Source: Rhypophila decipiens (lineage: Eukaryota > Ascomycota > Sordariomycetes > Sordariales > Naviculisporaceae). From it: a stretch of 64,000 nucleotides of DNA. A program made the translations under genes and the position numbers. The stretch is from positions 62,001 to 126,000 of the forward strand of contig MU858134.1 in NCBI GenBank assembly GCA_033297075.1, given 5' to 3'. A model generated the notes under the pieces. The model was not told the origin of the DNA and made no database searches. It was given only the letters and a program-made list of their open reading frames with translations. Position 1 is the first letter of the stretch. Each line of letters starts with the position of its first letter. Positions 40,121-52,600 of this stretch are shown here, piece after piece.

Positions 40121-40871
40121 GGATTTCTTGGAGGGGTGAGTGAGACTGGGGGGGGGGAGTGTGGTTGATGAGTTTGTCAATTAGGAAGGCGGGTGACGGA
40201 ATTCCTTTTTTTTCAGATGATAGGCCTTTCAGAAATTATGAGGGAGCTGAAGTTCCTGTTTGTTTTCTTTCGCTCTCAGCGCTGTCAAGCAGTGGTTGCC
40301 AAGCGTTATCAGTATAACACGATATCAGTGCCGTCCGGGTTGTTTGATGGCGGGGTAAAATACGGTATTGTAACGAACGTCTAGACAGCACGCGCAGTCA
40401 CGTGCTCCAGCGTCGTAAAATTGAGCTGCATTTTTCATGACCATCTTTTGATTGCGAATTTATTACTTCTCCTCAATCTCCAATTCCTGCATGCGAAATA
40501 CCGCTCATCCAGAAATACTGTGTATCCATGATGTGTTGTGTCCTGACATGTCTGCAGGGATGGTTAGTGGTCAATTAAACTCTGGCGTAAAGTCGCGTAC
40601 AGTGGGGCCGTCACGTCGCGTCGCTCTAAGCACAAGGAGATCCGTACCATTCCCGTTCTTTGATCCCATCCCCCACAACTTTGCTTCAAAGACCTTGAGC
40701 TCTTGTCGCTATTATCCGCGAATTTTGTGTGGACAGGCATTGGCTTCAGATGACTGATTGATCCAGCTTGCCTCATTCATGCTATTTGTCTCTTGATTTT
40801 TTGACGACTTTGTCGACCCGGTTCTGTACATTGAGCTCCCCGGTCTCTAAGCCCCTTCATCCACCATATCA
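40121..40871. promoter_or_regulatory. Divergent promoter region (unknown gene / POL3)
   Basis: About 750 bp between divergent starts. The strand is C/T-rich from 40760 to the POL3 ATG. No definite element could be named. Confidence 0.5.
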
Positions 40872-43800
40872 ATGGCGCCCGCCGCCACGATGCTTCCACA
40901 GAAGCGTGTCTTTGGCGAGGCATCAAGCGCCCGTCGCAATATTCCAGCCTCTCCATCCTCAGTCAAGAAGAGAAAGCTCGATGCTGGCACCAAACCCGCC
41001 CCGCGATTCACCAGTTCGCAAAATTACAAAGGCAGACTCCCCTCCAGCCAGCCCAAGAGCGCATTCGAGAGCGAGGTGCTCGAACGGATGAGCCAGGACA
41101 TCAACGAACTCAAACAAAACAATTCCGAAAAAGACCAGGCATGGGACCGACCTCCGATACCCGACGATTTCGAGCCTTCCAAGCATGCCCTCAGTTTCCA
41201 AGCCATCGAGGCCGAGGAAGGCACAATCCATGGCGGCCAGGCCGCCGTCAAGCTGTTCGGCGTCACCGAGCTCGGCAACTCGGTCTTATTGCATGTCAAG
41301 GACTTTAAACACTACCTCTACGTCCCCGCTCCCATTTCTTTCAGCGCCGAGGACTGCCCCAAGTACCAGGCATATCTCGAGGCACAGCTTGCCATGCACA
41401 CCACCGTCATCCACTCTGTGAACTTGACCATGAGGGAGAATATATACGGGTTCCAGGGCAACACGCAAAATCCGTACATCAAGGTCTCGGTTACAGACCC
41501 AAAATTCATCAACAAAGTCCGGACCTGTATCGAAAAGGGCGACGCCAATTGGAAGGGCATGTGGAAGAGTGCCGATGGGACCATCATGACGTTTGACAAC
41601 ATCCAGTATCTGCTGCGGTTCATGGTGGACTGCTCGATTGCCGGCATGTCCTGGGTCGAAGCCCCTGCCAACAGATATCAGCTCGTGAGGGACAAGCAGT
41701 CCAATTGTCAGATCGAGGCCGAAATCAGCTACCGCGACCTCATCGCACATAAGCCTGTCGGGGAATGGTCCAAGATGGCACCGCTAAGAATCCTCTCTTT
41801 CGATATCGAGTGCGCTGGCCGCAAAGGTATCTTTCCCGAGGCCAACCACGATTCCATCATCCAGATTGCCAACGTTGTGACGAGATACGGAGAGAAGAAG
41901 CCCTTTGTGCGCAACGTCTTCTGTCTCGACACAACCAGCTCCATCGTCGCCACACAGATTCTCTCGTACGACAAGGAAGAACGGATGCTCCACGAGTGGC
42001 GGGATTTTCTCGAGAGAGTAGACCCTGATATTATCACGGGCTACAATATCGCGAACTTCGATTTTCCCTATCTCCTCGACCGAGCAAAGCATCTCAAAGT
42101 AAAGGATTTCGAATACTGGTCGCGAACAAGGGTCAAGTCGGTCGCCAAAGAGACCAACTTCTCTAGCAAACAAATGGGAAACCGTGATACGAAAGCCACC
42201 AACACCAACGGTCGTCTCCAGCTGGATATGCTTCAGCTGGTGCAGAGAGATCACCAGCTTCGAAGCTACACACTGAACTCGGTCTGTTCTCACTTCTTGG
42301 GCGAGCAAAAAGAGGATGTTCACCACTCAATGATCACCGAGCTCTTTGAGGGCACGCCAGAGTCGAGACGTCGTTTAGCACTCTACTGCTTGAAAGATGC
42401 TTACCTTCCTCAGCGCCTGATCGATAAGCTCTCTTGCATCGAAAACTACACGGAAATGGCCAGAGTCACGGGCGTACCATTCAACTTTCTCCTCTCCAGA
42501 GGACAGCAAGTCAAGTTTCTGAGCCAGCTCTTCCGCAAGGCCTTGGAACAGAAACTCGTTATCCCCAATATTCGAGCCGAGTCAAGCGAAGAGCAGTATG
42601 AAGGTGCCACCGTCATCGAGCCAACAAGAGGATATTATGATGTTCCCATCGCCACACTCGATTTCGCTTCCCTGTATCCCAGTATCATGCAGGCACATAA
42701 CCTCTGCTACACTACCTTGATCAAGAAGAGAGATATCGAAAAGTGGAATTTGAAGAAAGACGAGGACTATATTGTTACTCCAAATGGAGACATGTTTGTG
42801 ACAACCAAACAGAGAAAGGGGCTGTTAGCGCAGATTTTGGAGGAATTGCTGTCAGCCAGAAAGCAAGCCAAGCGAGAATTGGCGGTCGAGACAGACCCGT
42901 TCAAGAAGGCTGTGCTCAACGGTCGGCAGCTTGCCTTGAAGATCAGCGCCAACTCTGTTTACGGACTGACGGGAGCCACCAACGGCAAGCTTCCTTGTTT
43001 GGAAATTGCCAGCAGCACGACTGCTTTCGGTCGTCAGATGATTGAGAGGACCAAGACAGAAGTCGAGCAGCGATACACCATTGCCAATGGGTATTCCCAC
43101 GATGCGCAAGTCATCTATGGTGATACTGATTCCGTCATGGTCAAGTTTGGCACGAATGATCTTGCAGAGGCTATGAAGCTTGGTGAGGATGCATCGCAGT
43201 TTGTTTCGGGCAAGTTCGTCAAGCCCATCAAGCTGGAGTTCGAAAAAGTGTATTTCCCGTACCTCTTGATCAACAAGAAGCGCTACGCCGGGTTGTACTG
43301 GACGAAGCCGGAAAAGTACGACAAGATGGACACCAAGGGTATTGAGACGGTCCGCCGTGATAATTGTTTGCTTGTTCAGACCGTCATTGAGAAGGTCCTC
43401 CGCATGATTCTGATTGATCGGGATGTGCCTGGAGCACAAGAGTAAGTCAGGCCATTGAAGATTCAAATTAGAGTCAAACGAACACTAACCCCAAGGACAG
43501 ATACGTAAAAGACACCATCTCGGAGCTCCTCCAGAACAGGGTTGACATGTCGAAACTGGTCATCACCAAAGCCCTCACAAAAGATGACTACGCAGCCAAG
43601 CAAGCCCACGTCGAGCTGGCCCACCGAATGAAGAAGCGCGACGCAGGCTCTGCCCCTGGTCTCGGTGACCGTGTCGCCTACGTCATGATCAAGGGCGCCG
43701 CGGGCTCAAAGAACTTTGAGCGCTCCGAAGACCCCATCTACGTGCTGGAACACAACGTGCCCATCGACACCAAGTACTACCTGGATAACCAGCTGGCCAA

Positions 43801-44242
43801 GCCATTGGGCCGTATCTTTGAGCCCATCCTCGGCGAGACAAAAGCCAAGTCGCTGCTCACAGGCGCACACACGCGTGCGATTTCAGTGGCAGCGCCTACG
43901 ATAGGTGGTCTGATGAAATTCGCGAAAAAGACGCAGACGTGTATGGCTTGCAAGAAGCCTCTCACGGGCAAAGAAGAGGCACAAGGCGCGGTGTGCAAAG
44001 ACGACGGGAACCGAGTGGGCGAGTTGTATAAAAAGACGCTGGATAAGGTGTCTGATCTGGAGGTGAGGTTTGGGAGGCTGTGGACGCAGTGCCAGCGGTG
44101 CCAGGGGAGCATGCATTGCGAGGTGATCTGCAGCAGCAAGGATTGTCCTATTTTTTATATGAGGATGAAGGCCAAGAAGGACTTGGAGGATGCGAATAAG
44201 GAGCTGGGACGGTTTGATTTTGATCAGGCTGCGCTGTGGTAA
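40872..44242 (+). CDS. pol3: DNA polymerase delta catalytic subunit
   Basis: Lagging-strand replicative polymerase with proofreading. 1,103 residues in two exons, 40872-43441 and 43501-44242. A basic N-terminus (KKRKLD) is followed by the exonuclease domain with Exo[11 protein letters not shown] (D311), Exo[14 protein letters not shown] and Exo[12 protein letters not shown]. The polymerase motifs are [10 protein letters not shown] (D597), KISANSVYG and YGDTDSV (D751, D753), and then KKRYAGLYW. The C-terminal CysB 4Fe-4S motif is intact ([19 protein letters not shown]). The CysA zinc motif has C1004, C1007 and C1022, but the expected fourth Cys is Asp1025 (AVCKDDGN). The ATG at 40872 sits in a TCAATGG context. 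Complete and full-length for the family. Confidence 0.97.
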
Positions 44243-46847
44243 TCAATTGGAAGAACATGTCATGGGTGGCTTTGTTTGTGGGATTTTTATGTATAGTAAT
44301 TCTTTATTTTCCCCTTATCTTGTTGTTTTTATGTGTTACGCGAACTGTTTCATGGTTGGAAGTAGGATTATCTACATGTACATCCAAGGGCGTTTTGGTT
44401 GATAGTTTTAGGGCTGAGATGTGGCAATCGGCAATGTTTACATGAAAAGGGGTGCTAGGCTCGGACTTGATATCGTCTGTGTATGGGCCAGCTTCATTTT
44501 GTTGTCAGAACCCGCGGAGAAATACCGGATTACTTTTATTGACTGCATCTGTATTCACGTATAGTTTGGCAGGAGAGCCTTGGGGTCTGGGCTCTTTGCT
44601 TTGATCAGTATGTGCCGTGAATATGTGGGTGGCAGTTCAGTTATCTCATCCGGGCGGTTTGATAGATGTATCATGATGTCGATGTGCAGTTGGAATTGGT
44701 TAATAGTTGGAGGCAAGGACTACCTGGTATCCAGGAGCGTCTTGGACTGTATGTTATGATTTGGTCATCAGCATTGTTTTACATGAAAAGGGGCGGCGAT
44801 TGGACTTGGACTTGGAATGGCAGATCTGTATGGGCCGGCTTATTTTGCGTTGCCTAGACTGTATGGAGGAGAAATGATGGGACTAGGTACTTTAGTCGTT
44901 TTCGAAGCACCGGTTTACTAGAGTCATGCTGCTAACTTGGATTTATTATTCTTCTTGTTTGTATATAGATGAGATTGCCCAGTGGTGGTTCGGCAAGGGG
45001 AGCGAGCACTCGTGGTCTACATGTATCCGCCTATGTCAGTATCAAGGAAGGTATGTACCAAGATACCAGCTGTAACTATCCGTCGTAACTGACCCCCTGT
45101 GATGATTGTATGCCAATACCTATTAGCGAAGATCGTGACTGTCATGATCATCGTGATTATTATGTGAGGGAGTAAGATTATTTCTTGTTAGAGGTCGAAT
45201 GACAGCTCGATATCGGTCTTTTTTTGCAAAGGTCACTTGGTGAGGCTGTCCTCGATTATGATGGAGTGAACCATGTGGCGGTGCTCTCATCCGGGCCGCT
45301 GAATAGATTGAATTATGATGTAGATGTGCAGATGTATAGATAATATGATATGCCTCTGCTGCTTAACTGGTCAATTGATAGGACTGTTTTCTTCACTGGT
45401 CTGCTCGTTGATAGTTCATTGGCTTATTAAATGCAGTGTGACGTCCGATGTTCCTGGAGTAATGGTGGTAGAGACCTGGTATGTAAGTCAACGGTACTAC
45501 CACCTCACCACCTCTCACTTCTCACTCGACATCTAGACAGGGAGATAAGCGTCCCCTCTGCTCGGGGAGCCGGGCTGACTGACGGGTGGCATGGAAGAAC
45601 CCGGGAAGGATGATGGAAGATTTGGAAGATTCTCTGCTCTATTACCAAGAACTTTGTCTAGGTAGGTACGTAGAACGATGGTGGAAGATTGAAAGACGCT
45701 CTCTTTACCAACAAACAACAAGACTTTTTGTCTACCTAGGTAACACGATATCCAAGAATGTGGTCTTCCCAGCTGAGGATGAAACATGGGGTGGTGGGAC
45801 AAGCTTCCGAAGCCTGGGGAGATTTCTCAATCTATCGAATTTTGCTAATTTATTTTGTTCGTGGTGATGACGTTTCTCATCTTCGGTGAGACTACCCTGT
45901 AACGATTTTATTCGAGAAGGCTTCCAGATATTTCGGAGAGAAAGAAAGAAAGAGCGCATCATGCGGTGGTACAGACTTGTCAATATCGGAATCATGTCAG
46001 GTACGGACGGACGTGTTGTTCGATAATGCGTTACGTGGACATTTGTGCACTTTTGATTTCGTGCTTCAGGGGTATGACTTGCAAGTTTGTGGTTGATAGG
46101 TGAGAGATGCACGAGGTCAGGCTTCCTCGATATAGGTACGCGGGACACGACAGGTGCTCTTTTCTTCTTGGGATCCAATTAGAAAACTACCCGGGCTTGT
46201 GCTGTATTATTAGAAGGGCACGTTTTTGTTAGTGATGATGAGCATTCCCATTGGCAGCTCCGACTGGGAAAATCGCTCTCGGCTCTTGCGTTGTTCGCAG
46301 CTGCTGACTGGCAACTTGAAGGACATTGGGAATAGGAATGGGATCTCACCTTCCCGAATGGACTTTATTTTTCGAAGGAAAGGAAAGTTGTCCCGGGCGT
46401 TCTCAATAAGCGTAAGCGAGGAACTCGGATAACTCGAGTAACACAAAAAACGATAGAGCCCTGAGCCCCTGAACTGGATGACATCCGAAAGTAAGGCAGC
46501 TTTTTTTGCCATGTTACACTACTTCTTTCCGTCCCCGTATTCTTGGAATAGTAGCCAAGTATGTCCTACATGAATTATGTAGTAAAAGTGTAACTGTACC
46601 CGACTGATCGAGTTTAGTCATGGATCCATCAGCCTTTGCTTGCTTGCTTGCTGCTATCGGAGACGAACTGTCATCAGTCAGCCCTACAGCGACAGACAGA
46701 TGCATCCTTCGGACGGAAACCCCACAGCTGACTGACCTCCCTCTTTGTGACAAGCAGTTTTTCGACACTGGTCGCTGCAAGATAATACGGGAGGATTCTT
46801 AGCCATGGCGGAGGACGAGCAAAAAAAAGAAAAAAAGAAAGTTTACA
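44243..46847. other. Gene-poor region after POL3
   Basis: About 2.6 kb with only short frames on both strands and no domain. AGGTAGGTACGTAG and CTACCTAGGTAAC occur at 45660-45740. Related wording at 44640-44830 and 45290-45330 (ATCCGGGCGGTTTGATAGAT, ATCCGGGCCGCTGAATAGAT, each followed by ATGTCGATGTGCAG / ATGTAGATGTGCAG) suggests a diverged direct repeat. Confidence 0.5.
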
Positions 46848-46954
46848 GGGGCCACCCGGGGATTGAACCCGGGACCTCTCGCAAAGCTTGTTAACAAGCT
46901 CTTGGAACTCGGGTGTGACCCTAAGCGAGAATCATACCACTAGACCAGCGGCCC
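46848..46954 (-). tRNA. tRNA-Pro(AGG) with intron
   Basis: Acceptor GGGCCGC pairs with GTGGCCC; the discriminator is C. D-arm GGTCTAGTGGTATGATT, anticodon stem CTCGC/GCGAG, loop TTAGGG with anticodon AGG. The T-arm is CCCGGGTTCAATCCCCGGG. The intron of about 36 nt contains a 16-bp perfect palindrome (46885-46900) that can fold as a hairpin. Confidence 0.94.
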
Positions 46955-48748
46955 TTGTTGGGATTTGTTGTTCTTATGTAGCTGGAAAGAGTTATTATGT
47001 TTGTTGGTGGTGGAACTGGATTTTTTAGCAAAAGTTTATTCTTTGTGTGGGTGTTGTGGGGTTTTTGTGCCTTATTAGCCACGGCGGAGGATCCCGGTAC
47101 AGTACCTATGTACATGTGATCCATCTACTGCTGTATCCGGACGAATCAGCACTTTACTCGGCATCTACTGCCTGTCGAGAAGCTGATGTTATCACCTTAT
47201 TGACGAGCTTCACCAGTGAGATCAAGTTTTGTTCGGATGAAGATTTGCCAAGAATAGTGGAAGCCTGTCAGAGACATTATGTGTCCTTTGTGGAAATAAA
47301 CATGACTGGTACCCCGTAGAGCAGCAGACCCTGAAAAGGGGTTCGCTAACCGGAAGCTCCAGTTGATATCAGGACAGAAAGAAAGGGTTCAAATGTTCCA
47401 AAACGTCAATGACGAACAAGAGTCCCGCATTCAGCCCTAGGAAAAGGTGAAACGTGGGCTTCTTCTTTTGTTCTCTATCCAGGTCCCTGGCCCGATGATT
47501 CGTTGACCCTGCAGGTATAAGATAAGTGAAGAGATTATGTACTACACTCTCGTTCGGTATTATTACGTCTTTTCGAGTCAATCAAGTATGGAAGTGAAGG
47601 ATTTGAGAATGAGTCAACGACTCAAGCCCCCAGACCTGTGTTTCCCATTCCTGGTATAGCACTCATCGGTTTCAGCCTGGCATGAAGGCCTCGTTGGTGG
47701 TTGCCAAGGCCCGAGGCTACAGCGTTGGTGATAGGCCATCCGTAGACCTTGTCACTCACCTTGGAAGAGAACAGAGCTCGAAAAGGTTTGGATTCGTAAG
47801 TTCGTAACAAGTAGATCCAAGTACGGATAGAAACCAGACCAACACGCGTGTTTGAACTCTCCGGAGAGCGTTCCGCGGTTACCAGTGTAGTCTCAGCGCT
47901 TAACGCGGGCTAACCCGTACAGTGCGAGCAACTTGACGGTGAGCGATGGTGATCTGCCCCTGAAACGAGATATCTCTTTCGCCACGATCAACAATGCCCG
48001 TAGTCCCGGGAATCAGAATAGAGAAAGAGGAAAGGGAACAGAAAAACTCGCCTATCAATTCGGACTTGATTAAGAGATGATTTCAATTCTCTTCGGTATA
48101 AGTGGTTAAACTGTTGCAGATAAAGGGGGGTAGCGTTCATCAGCTCATTTTCGCACTCTGTCCAATAATAGCTCGGTAGGCAACAGGCTGGACGCCTGGG
48201 ACTCGGGGAAAGCCACAACCAGAAATTCCTTGCCTTTTCAGGTACCATCACTGGCACCGTGGGATTCTGTTGATTCCATGACGCTGGGCATCTTATCAGA
48301 CCCCAACGTCCTTTGTATCGAGATCACCCACAGCAAGTCCTTAGGCAGACACTTGGCAAACATATGAACCCCAAAGATAATCCATGATATGGTCCCTTTG
48401 TCGGCAACGCTATCACGAAACCTGCGGCAAGTGCCTCCGTCTTTGCGGCCGCGAGCCATGTGATGGTATCAAGTCGAGATACACAACGGATAGGCGCGCG
48501 ACGTTGGTGATTGGACCCTGCAACCGGATTTTGGACTTCCTCACCCTGGCCCCTGCTGGAAAAAGGACGTTGGAAAATACCACGATGTGGATATGTGGGT
48601 GTGGGCTTCCCGAGGCGTGGTTCTGACCGTCGTTGCGTGCCTCATGCAAGGTCGTCCCGTTCCTTGGCGTCCCCCCCATCACCTTCCTTGCAGGTCTTGA
48701 TCGACCCCAAATCGGCGAGTCGGCGAGGGGCTGACAGGCAGTGACTTC

Positions 48749-48750
<2 letters not shown>

Positions 48751-48797
<47 letters not shown>

Positions 48798-48941
48798 CGG
48801 GGGGGGGGCCGGGGGCNNNNNNNNNNCGTTCCTGTGTGTCCCCCCCCCCAACGACCGTGCGGGGTTTGCGCCCCCCCCAACCGGCCCGGGGGGCGGGGGG
48901 TGCCCCGCAGGTTCGTTGGGGCCCCCCCCCCCCCCCCCCCG
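48751..48941. other. Assembly gap flanked by G and C homopolymers
   Basis: Ten N (48817-48826). They are preceded by about 65 nearly pure G (48751-48815) and followed by C-runs (48841-48850, 48872-48879, 48923-48940) and G-runs. This looks like low-quality read ends joined by a scaffold gap, so frames of Gly or Pro across it are not real. Confidence 0.9.
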
Positions 48942-49277
48942 GCTCGGAGGTCGAAATCGACCACTCCGTTCTCCCCCGTGGTTTCTATTTCTCAGCCGGC
49001 CAATGGCGCATCGAGGCGGTCTTGTCTCGTCTATCCACCCAGCCTCAGGGCTGAGTTGGGGATCAACCAGGTATAAGGTAGTTCGGTTGAAGGATTCCTC
49101 AGCGCCGGACTGAACCCTGGGAATAAGACGACGAGTGCGGCGTGGGGAAGCGCTAATGTGGTCCTTTTGCAAATCTTGCCAGGCCAGTCTTGATATGAAT
49201 ACATAGGTATTGACATCAACACGAACCCTCAGCCACCTTGATGCATTGGGAATAGACTGGTATCCCTAAGTAGCTGG

Positions 49278-49302
49278 CACCACCACCACCACCACCACCA
49301 CC
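49278..49302. repeat. (CAC)n microsatellite
   Basis: About eight CAC units in intergenic sequence upstream of the oxidoreductase-hydrolase gene. Confidence 0.85.
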
Positions 49303-49633
49303 AAGACAAAAAAACCTTCAACGTTCCGAGTTATATGAGACGCTGTGCCCCCAGGTCGTAGCTGCCCCCTCCCCCCGGGTGAATCATTGATCTTTTATGA
49401 GACTGGATCCCCTTCTTCTCGTTCTTGCTCGAGTCTTGTAATACCGTCTCCTCCTTCTTCTCCTCCTCTTCTTGGCATTAACTCGGACAAGAAGCGGTAA
49501 ATCGTCTGTCTTGCTCGTGACCCCCCCACCGCCATTGACTCTACCAGTGTCGACCACCATTGCTTGATATCTGGCTCGGTCAATCACCGTTGGTACAGTC
49601 TCGGTTCCAATATCCCCATTCACAACCGCCGTC

Positions 49634-52600
49634 ATGGAGCACCTCTCGGGAGGCTCAATGGGCAACGGCGCTCCGTCCCCTCCTCCAACCCCATTCGACA
49701 TGAACCAGACCGACGAACTAGGAATCCACTGTCCCGAAGACTCCATGCTGGGAACCACCGCTCCTCCCAGAACACCAACTATTACTCACCATGATAACAA
49801 CAATATCCACATCGCCCCTCCCTCCCCAGAACCAACACCCAAGCCCTCGCCGACTCCTCGGCGTGCATACACCTCCCAGGAGTCCCAAGAGTCGACCCAA
49901 ACCCTTCCCTCCGTCCCAGAAGGCACCACCAGCAATAGCAGGCGAACCTTTGGCCCCCCTCCGCGGGAAGAAACAACCGGGCTCCCAAAGCTAGGAATCT
50001 ACAACCAGCCCTCCTTCACATTCACATCCAAGTCCCACCCCGACTCCAAATACCAGTCCAATACCAAAAAGCACTACCAAGAAATAAGCGAAAACGACCC
50101 AGGCACAACATACCCGCGCCTCAGCAAGCCAGTTGAGCTCGTGCGCTCAACCTACGACGTGGTGGTCATTGGATCTGGCTACGGGGGTGCCATCGCCGCG
50201 TCGAGAATGGCCAGGACCGGGCAGAGTGTGTGTGTGCTTGAGCGAGGCAAAGAAAAGTGGCCGGGCGAGTATCCTACTGGGCTGAAGGATGCCGCTTCGG
50301 AACTGCATGTCAGTGGGAATTTCGCGCCTGGGTGGACGAGGGGGAAGACGGTGGAGGGCGGGGACCCTACGGGCATGTATCATCTTGTGTTTGGGAAGGG
50401 GCAGAATTGTGTGGTTGGGAATGGTAAGGTTCTTTTTTCTTTTCTTCTGGGGATGAAGCTTGATGGACAAGTTTGCTGACGATAACAGGACTCGGCGGGA
50501 CGAGCTTGATGAATGCCAATGTGTTCATGGAGGCCGACAAGAAAACACTGGCCCTCAAGGCCTGGCCTCCTGAAATCAGGAGTAACGTGTATGGGCTAGA
50601 CAAATGTAAGTCGACGACTTGTGTTCCCTTTCTCTGTTCCACAAATTCTGACAGTCAAAAAGACTATGAAAAAGTCGAAAAGGTGCTCGAGCCCGAGGCA
50701 TACCCCGACGACTGGCCGGCGCTGCCCAAGATGAAGCTCCTCAAGAAGCAAGCCGACCTGCTCGGTCTCGGCGAGAGATGGCAAAAAGTACGGCAGACGA
50801 CTCGGTTCAAGAACGGCCCCAACAGCTGCGGCGTCGAGATGAAAGCCTCGGAACTGACGGGACAAGACGCCACCGGTGTCAACGACGGATCCAAGACCAC
50901 CACGCTGGTGACATACCTCGCCGACGCGTGGAACTGGGGCGCCGAGATGTTTTGCGAGTGCGAGGTGCGTCACATCGAAAAGGCCAAGAACGGAGATGGC
51001 TATCTTGTGTTCTTTGCCTGGCACGGGAGGAATAGGGGCCATTTCAAGGCGAATCTGCATGGCGACCTCATGTGGGTGAGGGCCAAGAAGGCCGTGTTCT
51101 TGGGCGCAGGCGCCCTGGCTACACCCGAGATTCTGCTCCGGAGTAAGGCGCTGGGGTTGCCCATGAGCCATATGGTTGGACAGAATATGAGCGGGAATGG
51201 AGATATGCTGGCTTTTGGGTGAGTTGACTTCTATTCTTGATTTTCTTTTTTGGCGGAAGACTGACCTGGACATAGCTACAACACGGACGAGCAAGTCAAC
51301 GCACTCGGGCGCCCGTTCCCATCACCGTACAATCCGATCGGACCAACCATTACGAGCGTCATCGACTGCAGAAACCAGGACAATGCCCTCGACGGCTTCG
51401 TGATTGAGGAAGGGGCCGTCCCGCACGCCCTGTCGCACTTTCTTCAGGTCATGCTCGACATCATGCCGGGCACCTCTGAGCCAAAGGAAGAGAGCATTCT
51501 TGAGCGTACCCAAGCTGCTCTGGCGCGCTATGGCAGCCGATTTCTGGGACCGTATTTCAAGCGCGGCGCCATTGCAAAGACGCAGGTCTATCTCATCATG
51601 TCTCACGACAGTAAGTAAAGAACACGAGGAGTTGAAACGTGCAAAACTGACCAGTTTTCTCACGGCAGGTAATCAGGCGACGTTGACTCTGCAGGATGAC
51701 AAGCCTGTCCTCGAATTTATTGGCGTCGGCCGCTCCGACCATGTCAAGAAACTGAATTCCCTGCTCCAACGGGCAACCGAGGCTGTTGGTGGCACGCTGG
51801 TCCACAACCCCTTTTTCGCGCTTATGGGCCAGCAGCAGGTGACTGTCCATCCTATCGGGTACGTGATGCTTGTCTTGACGACGTCCAGACAAAGTTTTAC
51901 AGTCATTTACTAACGATTCCCCCTGTTTTAGTGGAGCATGCATGTCCCGAGACAACACGGGTGCAACCGGCGTGACCAACCACCTGGGCGAGGTCTTCAC
52001 AGGAACCGGCAGCGAGGTGCACGATGGCCTCATCGTCGCCGACGGCTCCGTCATCCCGACCGCCCTGGGCGCCAACCCCTTTGCCACCATCGCAGCCCTG
52101 GCCGAGCGTTCGGTCGAAGGGTTCTGCAAGGCCAACGGCCTGACCATCAGCGAGGAACCCAACGGCCTCCTCGATCTCTTTGGCGAGCCCCAGCATTGCC
52201 CTCCCCGCTGCGTGCCCGCTCGGCGTCGTGAGCGGATGGACTTCAAGGAGGAACACGAGAGCCTGCTCGAGGCCAACGAAGTGATCCAATGCGCCGACGA
52301 GATCAAAGCCGCCGGACTGGGCTTCACAGAGGTCATGTCGGGTTTCATCCACTTCGACACCAACCTCAAGGAGGACAACCGGGAGACGTACCAGCTCGCC
52401 TACCGCACGGCCAAGTCCCTGTGTGAGAGTGCCAGGTTCTTTCTGTCTGTCCAGGCCTTCAACACGACCAACCTGCTCAACTCGTCCCAGCACCGCGCCA
52501 TGCTGACGGGAACCTTTGCCTGCCCTTCAATCCCAGGCTCGCCCTTCATGGTCCGCAGAGGCGAGTTCAACCTCTTCATCCTGGACAACAAAGCCCCCGG

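Larger units (their letters stand above)
46955..49633. other. Gene-poor region containing an assembly gap
   Basis: No supported gene. Holds the N gap and its G/C homopolymers, a CAC microsatellite at 49278-49302, and the leader of the downstream oxidoreductase gene. A 90-codon frame at 47047-47319 has no recognisable family. Confidence 0.55.

Noticed and set aside
47047..47319. 90-codon plus-strand frame near tRNA-Pro
   Set aside because: It uses a non-ATG start and has no recognisable family; a decayed fragment is possible but cannot be supported.
48413..49172. Poly-Gly and poly-Pro open frames on both strands around the gap
   Set aside because: They are produced by G/C homopolymers and N bases of an assembly gap.
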